Shown piece by piece: positions 8,771 through 16,171 of a DNA stretch of 46,810 nt. Location of the stretch: the NCBI GenBank assembly GCA_038212305.1, contig JBBQUP010000014.1:1-46810 (forward strand), in the 5' to 3' direction. Made by a program: the position numbers and the translations under genes. How positions within the stretch are numbered: the first letter of the stretch is position 1; each line of letters starts with the position of its first letter. Under the pieces are notes generated by a model. That model worked only from the letters and a program-made list of their open reading frames with translations, ran no database searches and was not told the DNA's origin. Source of the stretch: JBBQUP01 sp038212305. Its GTDB lineage: Bacteria; Bacteroidota; Bacteroidia; Bacteroidales; Marinilabiliaceae.

Positions 8771-10204
8771 CTAGTTTCTAGTCAACTTTATTGTTGTTTT
8801 TCTTTCGTCGCTGGTGATGACCATAAAATAGATACCAGGACGATTGTCGATATCAAATTCTAACAGTTTTTGGTTTGTAAACTTAAACTGATGAACGAGT
8901 TTACCGCTTATGTCATAAATGGATACATTCGCATTAGTTAGCGTCTCTTGCAGGTCAACAAACACTTTGCCACTGGTTGGATTTGGATATACAACAAAAT
9001 TATTATTGAACGTATTGTCGATAATATTTACAGTTACCGTATTCTCAAATTCAGTAGTCGAAACCAAACTCCACATTCCTTTAGTATCTAAGAATTGAAA
9101 GTTGATGTAATTCTGACCAATAGGAATTTGTGCTGTTGTTAAATCGGTGTTGATATTAACCAATTTTGCAGGTGTTGCTTCAGCAACATATGTTTTTTGA
9201 CTAAAATTATCGTTTAGCCAATATCGATAGCCCACAATGAAATTATCAACTGCCGCTTGTGATGATTGTTTGTAATAGAACTGGCTTAATACACTACTCC
9301 ATGCACCTGTATTATCTTTGAAACGGAAATTTATGGTGTGAATCCCATCATTTAACCCATTTGTTGTAATAGCAGAATTAACATCTAGATTATCGGTAGG
9401 CGCAACAGTTGTTGTTGTTTTATTGGCATAATCGGTATCAAACCAAACTTCGTATTGCTCTATTTTTTTATCAACACTTATTGTGCTTGGAACCTTATAA
9501 AAAAACTGACTCAAAGTACTACTCCATGCTCCTGCATCGTCTTTAAAACGAATGTTGTAACAATGCAAACCGTCGCTTAAACCAGTTGTAGTGAGTTGTG
9601 TGTTCACATTAAGGTTATCGGTAGGCGAAACGTTACTTTTAGTTTTATTTGCATAATCGTTATCAAGCCACACTTCGTATTCTGCTATTTTTTTATCAAC
9701 ACTTATTGTGCTTGGAACCTTATAAAAAAACTGACTCAAAGTACTACTCCATGCTCCTGCATCGTCTTTAAAACGAATATTGTAACAGTGCAAGCCGTCG
9801 CTTAAACCAGTTGTAGTGAGCTGTGTGTTCACATTAAGGTTATCGGTAGGCGAAACGGTACTTTTAGTTTTATTTGCATAATCGTTATCAATCCAAACTT
9901 CGTATTCTGCTATTTTTTTATCAACACTTATTGTATTGGGTATCTTATAGAAAAACTGGCTCAAAGTGCTGCTCCATGCTCCTGCATCATCTTTAAAACG
10001 AATATTGTAACAGTGCAGCCCATCGCTTAACCCAGTCGTGGATAGGGTTGAATTCACATCTAGCTTATCTATTGGTGCAACTGTAATTATTGATTTATTG
10101 CTGTAATCGCCATCAAACCAATATTCGTAATTGATAATCTTGTTCTGTCCATAGGACAAGCCAACTAAACACATCAGTAAAATGAGGGTTAAATACTTTT
10201 TCAT
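8771..10204 (-). CDS. Secreted repeat protein with five 75-residue repeats and a T9SS sorting domain
   Basis: A 477-residue protein with a signal peptide ending LVGLSYGQ. From residue 23 there are five consecutive repeats of exactly 75 residues, starting at 23, 98, 173, 248 and 323. The consensus includes YEVWxDNDYANKT, LTTTGLSDGLHCYNIRFKD and GAWSSTLSQFFYK. Repeats 2 and 3 differ at only a few positions. The last ~75 residues are a type A T9SS sorting domain (VVYPNPTSGKVFVDLQ, ending KTTIKLTRN). The repeats look like beta-sandwich modules, but I cannot name the fold or a ligand. It is the last gene of a three-gene minus-strand operon, 12 bases after an exported beta-helix gene, so it may act with those proteins at the cell surface. 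Confidence 0.85.
   Translation of the reverse strand: MKKYLTLILLMCLVGLSYGQNKIINYEYWFDGDYSNKSIITVAPIDKLDVNSTLSTTGLSDGLHCYNIRFKDDAGAWSSTLSQFFYKIPNTISVDKKIAEYEVWIDNDYANKTKSTVSPTDNLNVNTQLTTTGLSDGLHCYNIRFKDDAGAWSSTLSQFFYKVPSTISVDKKIAEYEVWLDNDYANKTKSNVSPTDNLNVNTQLTTTGLSDGLHCYNIRFKDDAGAWSSTLSQFFYKVPSTISVDKKIEQYEVWFDTDYANKTTTTVAPTDNLDVNSAITTNGLNDGIHTINFRFKDNTGAWSSVLSQFYYKQSSQAAVDNFIVGYRYWLNDNFSQKTYVAEATPAKLVNINTDLTTAQIPIGQNYINFQFLDTKGMWSLVSTTEFENTVTVNIIDNTFNNNFVVYPNPTSGKVFVDLQETLTNANVSIYDISGKLVHQFKFTNQKLLEFDIDNRPGIYFMVITSDERKTTIKLTRN
9014..10138 (-). repeat. Five in-frame tandem 225-bp coding repeats
   Basis: The repeats are in phase with the codons and encode 75 residues each. Units 2 and 3 (9464-9913) are nearly identical at DNA level, differing by only scattered bases, which indicates recent duplication or gene conversion. 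Units 1, 4 and 5 are more diverged. Confidence 0.9.
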
Positions 10205-10216
10205 ATTTGTATGTTT

Positions 10217-11233
10217 TTATTGAGCTTCTACAGAAATATTTACGTTAATTTCTCCCGAACTATTGGTTTGAGACGAAATAGACTTTGTTACAATATGAGG
10301 ATTTACTGGTATTGTATTTTCTTTGTATGGAAAGAATCCTCCATATATGCCAACCTGTGATGATGCACTATTCACATAAGTAGTTGGGCTTAGTAAATGA
10401 TAATCGTATGAGTAGTCGAATGCATTTAAAGGCATGTTTACGAACAAGGGGAGAAGGGAAATATTTAACCAATTGTTGCTTTCTAAAACGCTGGTGCCAA
10501 TGCTTGCTGCGCTTGGTGTAGCTGCAAATATATTGTAGCTAAAAGAGCTTAAATCACATAGTGTTATGATATAATCTGTACGGTACTTTTGAAATATAAT
10601 ATTATTTGAAACTTCTGAATTATCTACGTTATATATTGCATAATTATTAGTGTCTAATAGCAAAAGATTATTGGAAATGCCATTGTTAATTCCATGAGCT
10701 ACTATGCCCGTAATGATATTATTGCAAAATAAACTTGATTTTGCATTTTCTAAACTTAAACCACCAGTTATTATATTGTTAATAATTGTGTTGTTTTCAC
10801 AAGGTGTCGCCCCAGTGCCAGCATAGGTTATGCCAAGAGCTTTACAACGTTTAATAACAACGTTATCTGCTTTAATATTAGAGTTGAAAGTAATAATGCC
10901 ATTGAATTCTATTCCTTCCATATGTAAATTATCAGCATTACCTGTAATACTTATTGCTCCATTTAGTATTGTTTTATTTGTTGCCAAAGTTTCATTCGGA
11001 TTATGACCGGCACCTATAATTGTTAATCCTTTATCAATTGTTGTAGGGTAAAGCAGAATTCCACCTGGTAAATAAATTGTATCTCCATTTACGGCCGCAG
11101 TGTAGGCATCTAAAAATGGATTTGTAGAGTTGAAAATTGTTGATGTTCCATTATGTTGTAGTGCAACTTTTTTTTGAGCATTAATCGAAATAAATACGAT
11201 TAACAAAGTAAACGTGGTAATTAGCTTTTTCAT
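10217..11233 (-). CDS. Exported right-handed beta-helix protein (paralogue 1)
   Basis: A 338-residue protein with signal peptide MKKLITTFTLLIVFISINAQ. The body has short repeating turns rich in N and I/V (NADNLHMEGIEFNG, NNTIINNIITGG, NSEVSNNIIFQ), typical of pectin-lyase-like parallel beta-helices. No lyase catalytic residues are recognisable. It lacks a T9SS tail and ends in a segment containing SGEINVNISVEAQ, shared with its neighbour at 11346. The two are clear tandem paralogues. It is 12 bases upstream of the T9SS repeat protein. It may be a glycan-binding or structural exoprotein; the function is not known. Confidence 0.75.
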   Translation of the reverse strand: MKKLITTFTLLIVFISINAQKKVALQHNGTSTIFNSTNPFLDAYTAAVNGDTIYLPGGILLYPTTIDKGLTIIGAGHNPNETLATNKTILNGAISITGNADNLHMEGIEFNGIITFNSNIKADNVVIKRCKALGITYAGTGATPCENNTIINNIITGGLSLENAKSSLFCNNIITGIVAHGINNGISNNLLLLDTNNYAIYNVDNSEVSNNIIFQKYRTDYIITLCDLSSFSYNIFAATPSAASIGTSVLESNNWLNISLLPLFVNMPLNAFDYSYDYHLLSPTTYVNSASSQVGIYGGFFPYKENTIPVNPHIVTKSISSQTNSSGEINVNISVEAQ

Positions 11234-11297
11234 AAAATTTAGTTTTATATAGTTTTTTTAGAAATAGTGCTGGTTGATTTTTTGTGCAGTTTTAAAT

Positions 11298-11337
11298 AAA
11301 CACGTCAGCATAAACAGTGTGATATACCGACGTGTTT
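11298..11337 (-). promoter_or_regulatory. Inter-paralogue stem-loop, possible attenuator or processing site
   Basis: AAACACGTC (11298-11306) and GACGTGTTT (11329-11337) form a perfect 9-bp stem with a 22-base loop. It lies 8 bases after the stop of the first beta-helix gene. On the minus strand only a weak TTTATTT follows, so partial termination or RNA protection is more likely than full termination. Confidence 0.45.
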
Positions 11338-11345
11338 GTCTTGCT

Positions 11346-12353
11346 TTACTGAGCTTCAACAGAAATGTTTACACTAATCTCACCAATACTATTTGTTTGT
11401 GTTGAAATAGATTTGGTTTTAATATGTGGATTTGTAGGTATTGACTCGGCCTTATAAGGAAATATTCCCCCATAAATTCCTATTTGCGTACCAACGGCAT
11501 CAACATAGGTTGTTGGCGAAGCTAAATGATAGTCGTGCGTGTAGTCGAATCCATTTCCAGTTTGATTAACAAATACCGTTGACATAACTATGCCATACCA
11601 ATTGTTAGCTTCAAATGTATTGTTGCCAATGGTTGGGGTTAATGCAAATATGTTGTAGCTAAAAGTACTTAAGTCACAATATGGAGTGACGTAACTAGCT
11701 TCGGCCTTCTGGAATATTATGTTGTTAGATATGTTTGAATTATCAACGTTATTAAATAAATACCCCCAGTCATTAAATAATAAAATATTATTGGAGATAC
11801 CTATGTTACTCCCGTTAATAATAGTAGCATTTATAATGTTGTTGCTTACTAAACATGAATAGGCATTCGTCAGTGTGATATTGCCAAGTATTACATTTTC
11901 GCTAATTGTATTGTTTTTACATGGTGTTGTTCCTGTACCATTGTATGTAATGTGTAAGACTTTGCATCGTTTTATAACAACGTTATCTGCTTTAATATTT
12001 GTATTAAAAGTAATACTGCCAGTGAATTCGATTCCTTCTAAATGAAGATTATCGGCATTTCCGTTTATGGCGATGTTACCATTTAATACAGTGTTATTAG
12101 TTGCCAATGTTGCACTTGGGTAATGGCCGGCACCAAAAATAGTTAATCCTTTGTCAATAGTTGCTGGGAAAGGAATATTGCCGCCAGGTAAATAAATTGT
12201 ATCTCCACTTACTGCAGCCGTGTATGCATCAACAAAAGGTGATGACGAGCTGAATATTGTTGTAGTTCCGTTACTTTGAAGTGCAACTTTTTGTTGTGCA
12301 TTTACGGTTATAAACAATGCAAAAACAGAGATTGTAAAGATTAGTTTTTTCAT
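11346..12353 (-). CDS. Exported right-handed beta-helix protein (paralogue 2)
   Basis: The start is placed at 12353, giving signal peptide MKKLIFTISVFALFITVNAQ and 335 residues. An upstream in-frame ATG at 12428 would add 25 residues that mask the signal peptide. It is highly similar along its length to the protein at 10217-11233: shared are QQKVALQSNGTTTIF, SGDTIYLPGG, DKGLTIFGAGH, KADNVVIKRCK, LSTFSYNIFA, YDYHL-type and SIGEISVNISVEAQ segments. The fold is a predicted parallel beta-helix. It is the first gene of the surface operon that ends with the T9SS repeat protein. The most variable stretch between the paralogues is the middle and C-terminal third (~180-290), which could be a binding face. 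Confidence 0.75.
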   Translation of the reverse strand: MKKLIFTISVFALFITVNAQQKVALQSNGTTTIFSSSSPFVDAYTAAVSGDTIYLPGGNIPFPATIDKGLTIFGAGHYPSATLATNNTVLNGNIAINGNADNLHLEGIEFTGSITFNTNIKADNVVIKRCKVLHITYNGTGTTPCKNNTISENVILGNITLTNAYSCLVSNNIINATIINGSNIGISNNILLFNDWGYLFNNVDNSNISNNIIFQKAEASYVTPYCDLSTFSYNIFALTPTIGNNTFEANNWYGIVMSTVFVNQTGNGFDYTHDYHLASPTTYVDAVGTQIGIYGGIFPYKAESIPTNPHIKTKSISTQTNSIGEISVNISVEAQ

Positions 12354-12749
12354 GGGTATTGTTTTGATTTGTATTAATTTATGGGTGAGTTTATTCAACA
12401 ATGTTTTTTTCTGAAATATTGAAAACATGGATCTTCAAAAAGAAGATGGTAACTTAAAAATAATAATAAATCATTTTATTGGTTGTGAAAATACAAAAAA
12501 ATATTCAAATTAAAATAACGTGATAGCATTAGGGTTTTAAGTCATGTAAAAACCTTGTTTGAATTAAGAGTACCGATATAGAAGAGTTTTTATCAATATA
12601 CATCATCCTACCAAAGGGGCTAGAGTAAAAACATGACAGTTTTCCACATGGCAATGCTCAATTCTTATGCTTAAAACTTTCAACTTTGGCTTTGCGATAT
12701 TTATAGTGCACTAGGATAGTACCATATCGGCAGTTTTATTGTTAAACGT

Positions 12750-12765
12750 TTTCGTGCGCACGAAA
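12750..12765. repeat. 16-bp perfect palindrome
   Basis: TTTCGTGC GCACGAAA is fully self-complementary and unusually GC-rich for this AT-rich spacer. It could be a dimeric regulator site, but no nearby gene start supports that. Confidence 0.5.
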
Positions 12766-12806
12766 TAAAATTTGTTGCGCAGGGGATTTTATTTTTGTAG
12801 CGTGGA

Positions 12807-12858
12807 AAATAAATCCTTTGCTTAGAAAAATATATTTTCCTAAGCAAAGGATTTATTT
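12807..12858. repeat. Long hairpin (19-bp perfect arms)
   Basis: AAATAAATCCTTTGCTTAG (12807-12825) is perfectly complementary to 12840-12858. After one mismatch four more A-T pairs close onto a TATA loop. The flanks TTTTGTAGCGTGGAAAA (left) and TTATGTAGTGTAGAAAA (right) are similar in direct orientation. It may be the remnant of a mobile or duplicated element. Confidence 0.65.
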
Positions 12859-13047
12859 ATGTAGTGTAGAAAAAATTCGTTTCAGCTTAGGACATGAAAT
12901 TTCATAAACAGCAAATCATTTTTTGCCCATTTTAGAGTTGATAGTAGCACTTTATATTAACGTTCGCAAAGTGTGGGACTAAGGCAGTAAATTAATTCAT
13001 CTCCTTGATCTTTTATCTCCTTATCTCCTCATCTTCCTCTCTCATTT

Positions 13048-13590
13048 TTATTTCTCCTCAATCACCGAAATATGGTTCGAATCTACATTGTAATGCAATG
13101 GAGCCACCATAACGTTTGGGTATCGTTGTCGTAAGCGAACAGCTTCGCGAGTAACAAAATCAATTTCATTACCAATTTCAAAGAGTGGGGCAAACTGGTT
13201 AAAATGCTCTTCAGCTGTTTGTTTGTCCCAGCCAGCATTTTCAACCAAACCATTTATAAACAAGTCTTTACGAACAAATAAATTTGCCATGCCACAGTTG
13301 TTGTGCGAAATGAGTGCGATGTGTTTTATTCCTCCAACACCAATAGCATATGAAACTTTAAACTCGCTGTGTCGCAAATTAGCACCGCCCGAACGAATTA
13401 TGTATGCGAAATTCTCAGGAATGGTAAGGTGTTTACGGTTATCCATGCACATGCCAACCAGCAATTCTGCATTCTGAAAAACGTCGAAAGGTTTGTTTAA
13501 GTTTTGATATTCAAGCAAATGGCCAATTGGATTGCCTTGGTACTGTTTAGGAATATCTGAAATTGAATTGACTTGAATTATTCGGTTCAT
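13048..13590 (-). CDS. Beta-class carbonic anhydrase-like protein
   Basis: A 180-residue cytosolic protein. It has the zinc and dyad motif CxDxR as C48-M-D50-N-R52 and the second zinc motif HxxC as H96-NN-C99, in the correct spacing for beta-carbonic anhydrases, which interconvert CO2 and bicarbonate. The segments AYIIRSGGANLR and IALISHNNCGM fit the conserved core strands. The C-terminal half has a divergent helical insertion (residues ~105-150). It may belong to a divergent subfamily, so activity is inferred from the intact motif. One copy of an 89-bp dispersed repeat begins about 75 bases upstream of the start codon. Confidence 0.8.
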   Translation of the reverse strand: MNRIIQVNSISDIPKQYQGNPIGHLLEYQNLNKPFDVFQNAELLVGMCMDNRKHLTIPENFAYIIRSGGANLRHSEFKVSYAIGVGGIKHIALISHNNCGMANLFVRKDLFINGLVENAGWDKQTAEEHFNQFAPLFEIGNEIDFVTREAVRLRQRYPNVMVAPLHYNVDSNHISVIEEK

Positions 13591-13664
13591 TATATGTTAT
13601 GAGTGCGTAAAAGTAATATTCTAAATACTATTCGACAAACTATATGGTGCGATTGTAGCTAATA

Positions 13665-13753
13665 AGTACTTCGTTGGAAATAATGTCGTATTTTATTTAG
13701 CTAATAGATTCATTAAGTGCACAAACTAAAAACAATAAATAGGTCTGAGACCT
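13665..13753 (+). repeat. 89-bp dispersed repeat, copy A
   Basis: It is 78/89 identical without gaps to the reverse complement of 39794-39882. It ends in the palindrome AGGTCTGAGACCT. It lies upstream of the carbonic anhydrase start with its palindrome distal to the gene, the same arrangement as copy B in front of ispD. It contains no ORF. Confidence 0.8.
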
Positions 13754-13827
13754 TAACTGCCAATACTATGTTTTTGTTCATCGAGCTATTTTTTTTATCT
13801 CCTCCTTAGTATTTCTTCCATGTTTTA

Positions 13828-14652
13828 TCAGGTTTCGTTATTAATATGAAGTGTTCGTTGAGGGAATGGTATGGTGATGTTGTTTTCACGAAATTCGTTG
13901 AGTATTTTGAGTCGCATCTCGCTTTTAATCGTCTCTATTCTGAAAATTTCGTTGGAGTGAAAATAGACAATGAAATCGAGCGATGAGGCTCCAAAATCAA
14001 TTAATCGCACAAAGGGTTTAGGGTTTTTTAATGATGCTGGATGGTTTATTGCCGTTTGATACATGATGTCGATTACTTTTTCGACATCCGAATTATAATC
14101 AACACCAACTGCAATTTCGAAACGCGAGGTAACTTTGTTGTGCGTCCAGTTTACGAGTTCATTGCTGGTTAAGTGCGAGTTAGGGAGGATAATGTATTTA
14201 TCGTCGCGCGTAAGCACCAAAGTGGTTCGGAGGTTTATTCGTAACACCTTCGAAACAGTTGAATTTACCTCAATAATATCATCGACTTTTACGGATCCAT
14301 CGGTTAAAATAATTATCCCCGAAGTAATGTCGAGAAAAAGCGACTGAAGACCTAATCCAATACCAACCAGCAGAGCAGCCGAACTTGCAATGATTACAGT
14401 AACATCGATACCAACAATTTTTAACGATGATGAAATAACAATTACCAGTACGAAATATTTTACGATTTGATGAATTGCAAATTGTTTCCCCTTATCAATG
14501 TTTTGCGATTTGCGTAAAGTCAGTTTTAATAACTTTAATCCTAACCACGATAGCGTAAACAGGAATACGATTATCACCAAATGATATAACGAAAGGGTAA
14601 ATTGAGAGGTTTCAATTAGTTTATAATTCAAGATATTTTTTAAGTCTTCCAT
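13828..14652 (-). CDS. Small-conductance mechanosensitive channel, MscS family
   Basis: A 274-residue inner-membrane protein. Predicted membrane segments lie at ~22-45, ~63-82 and the pore-lining ~88-112 (SSAALLVGIGLGLQSLF). The MscS beta domain follows with GIIILTDGSVKVDDIIEV, and then YIILPNSHLTSNELVNWTH. The C-terminal alpha/beta domain ends in NNITIPFPQRTLHI, the standard family ending. It is close to the ~285-residue minimal MscS length. It opens under membrane tension to release solutes during hypo-osmotic shock. It is a separate unit from the larger MscS gene at 16171; two palindromes lie just upstream. Confidence 0.93.
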   Translation of the reverse strand: MEDLKNILNYKLIETSQFTLSLYHLVIIVFLFTLSWLGLKLLKLTLRKSQNIDKGKQFAIHQIVKYFVLVIVISSSLKIVGIDVTVIIASSAALLVGIGLGLQSLFLDITSGIIILTDGSVKVDDIIEVNSTVSKVLRINLRTTLVLTRDDKYIILPNSHLTSNELVNWTHNKVTSRFEIAVGVDYNSDVEKVIDIMYQTAINHPASLKNPKPFVRLIDFGASSLDFIVYFHSNEIFRIETIKSEMRLKILNEFRENNITIPFPQRTLHINNET

Positions 14653-14670
14653 TATTTAAGATAAAATGGT

Positions 14671-14701
14671 TTTGCAAATAGTTTTAATTACTATTTGCAA
14701 A
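14671..14701. promoter_or_regulatory. 12-bp inverted repeat upstream of mscS
   Basis: TTTGCAAATAGT (14671-14682) and ACTATTTGCAAA (14690-14701) are perfect inverted arms with a 7-base spacer. They begin 18 bases before the mscS start codon. It is a candidate operator or 5' UTR stem-loop. Confidence 0.5.
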
Positions 14702-14727
14702 GCTTTAGGCATCTAATTTTAGTAACT

Positions 14728-14745
14728 GTTTAAATCAATTTAAAC
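14728..14745. repeat. 18-bp palindrome in the mscS upstream region
   Basis: GTTTAAAT CA ATTTAAAC is perfectly self-complementary. Part of it, in AACTGTTTAAAT (14724-14735), recurs inverted at 14888-14899, so the region between may be an inserted or folded block. Confidence 0.45.
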
Positions 14746-14926
14746 GAATACAGAGATAGAAAAAACAATAGATATTAGACAGATATAGAAGATATTTTAG
14801 ATGATTCCATATGGTGAGCATTCTATTCTCATCTTTTCATTTTCTCATCTTTTTCTCTTTGCTTTCTATAATTTAGACATCTATAAAATTTAAACAGTTC
14901 TGGTTTATTATCAATTCTTCTATTAT

Positions 14927-15241
14927 TTATTCGGAAATTGCTGGCACTTCAATTCTTAAATCACCATTACCTTGTGTAAATGTTATATTTAGGAAAATTG
15001 AACGTTCTCTATTTGATGTGGAATTTAATTCTACATAATCATTCAAATTCATATAGTTCTTTAAATCATTATATAATTTGTCAATATTTAATTCTTCTAA
15101 CTCGATATTAATAGATAACGACATATCAGAAAATCGCTTGAAATCTATAATATAGCCATGCTTACCAACTATTTTTTCAATTTCACTTATTGCGGTAATT
15201 CTATTTTTGTTGCTAAATCCTGTCCAAAAAATGATATTCAT
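14927..15241 (-). CDS. Hypothetical protein, 104 residues
   Basis: I do not recognise this protein. It starts MNIIFWTGFSNKNR, has no signal peptide or membrane segment, and looks like a small alpha/beta protein with alternating hydrophobic strands (YIIDFKRF, LSINIEL, IFLNITFTQG, LRIEV). Codon use and composition match its neighbours and the reading frame is clean. It lies alone between mscS and the potassium-channel gene on the same strand, about 120 bases from the latter. It may be an immunity-like or accessory protein, but nothing supports a specific function. Confidence 0.55.
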   Translation of the reverse strand: MNIIFWTGFSNKNRITAISEIEKIVGKHGYIIDFKRFSDMSLSINIELEELNIDKLYNDLKNYMNLNDYVELNSTSNRERSIFLNITFTQGNGDLRIEVPAISE

Positions 15242-15358
15242 AATTTGTTCGTTGTTAATTGCTTCTTATTAGTCATGGTTGCTTCTGATTAACGTTTTAC
15301 AAAATATTGAATCCCAAGTGTTTTTGTTTATTTATTGCTTGCATTTGTCAAGGAATAA

Positions 15359-16171
15359 TTAGTTATACTCAGTGTTTGTTTTTAGTTTATTTCCACATTT
15401 AGCGCAATAGTTTGCATGTTTTAAGTTCGATTCATTGCATTGAGGGCATGGGTTTGATGTTCTTTTTCGTTCGGTTTTATTTAACTCAATTGTTACAATG
15501 CCTGTTGGAACTGCAATTATGGCATAACCAATTATCATTGCCAACGATGATATTATTTTGCCAGCAATGGTTAATGGTACAATATCGCCATAACCAACCG
15601 TTGTAACAGTAACTATTGCCCAATAAATACATTGAGGGATGCTGTTAAAACCATTCGTAGCTCCTTCAACAACGTACATTAACGTTCCCATTATCACTAC
15701 CAGCATAATAACTGTCACAAAAAACACTACAATTTTATAAAAGCTTGATTTAATTGCATTGTACAATATCAAAGACTCGGAAGTAAACCTCGAGAGTTTT
15801 AATATTCGAAAAACGCGTAGGAGTCGTAAAATTCTGACTATTAATAAGTAGTGGTATCCAACAAAAATAAAGCTTAAATAGGTTGGTAACACTGCCAGTA
15901 AATCAATTATTCCCCAAAAACTTCCAATGTAATTTTTGGGTTTGTTGCTAACAATAATCCTTATGAGGTATTCGAGCGAAAATATGAGTGTGAAAAGCCA
16001 TTCTAGTCTCGAGAAAAAGAAATGATAATCCTTGTCATATTCGGGTATGCTCTCGAAAATAACAGCCAATACGCTAAAAACAATTAGCCACAAGAGAACG
16101 ATGTCGAAAATACGTCCTGCGCGGGTGTCGGTTTCAAAAATAATTTTGTACAGCTTATTTCTGATGGTCAT
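15359..16171 (-). CDS. Voltage-gated potassium channel with C-terminal zinc ribbon
   Basis: A 270-residue protein. It has a six-segment voltage-gated K+ channel layout: S1 ~22-40, S2 ~57-74, S3 ~85-104, S4 with arginines at 113, 116, 119, 122 and 128 (RILRLLRVFRILKLSR), S5 ~145-168, the selectivity filter TVGYGD at 191-196, and S6 ~204-228. After S6 comes a small zinc ribbon with CxxC pairs C242/C245 and C257/C260, which probably sits in the cytosol. Its start codon overlaps the stop codon of the large MscS gene by one base (TAATG), so the two are probably translationally coupled and act together in ion and turgor balance. Confidence 0.93.
   Translation of the reverse strand: MTIRNKLYKIIFETDTRAGRIFDIVLLWLIVFSVLAVIFESIPEYDKDYHFFFSRLEWLFTLIFSLEYLIRIIVSNKPKNYIGSFWGIIDLLAVLPTYLSFIFVGYHYLLIVRILRLLRVFRILKLSRFTSESLILYNAIKSSFYKIVVFFVTVIMLVVIMGTLMYVVEGATNGFNSIPQCIYWAIVTVTTVGYGDIVPLTIAGKIISSLAMIIGYAIIAVPTGIVTIELNKTERKRTSNPCPQCNESNLKHANYCAKCGNKLKTNTEYN

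Larger units (their letters stand above)
12354..13047. other. 694-bp intergenic region with two palindromes and a pyrimidine tract
   Basis: I find no credible gene. It holds a 16-bp perfect palindrome (12750-12765), a long hairpin (12807-12858) and a C/T-rich stretch from ~13003 to 13047. The promoter of the beta-helix operon should be near 12360-12480, but I cannot place it confidently. Confidence 0.5.

Noticed and set aside
9014..10138. Regular repeats as a possible CRISPR array
   Set aside because: The units are 225 bp, contiguous, in frame and encode a 75-residue domain; there are no short repeats with unique spacers.
12354..12428. Longer N-terminus for beta-helix paralogue 2
   Set aside because: The extra 25 residues would precede a complete signal peptide that matches the one of the neighbouring paralogue.
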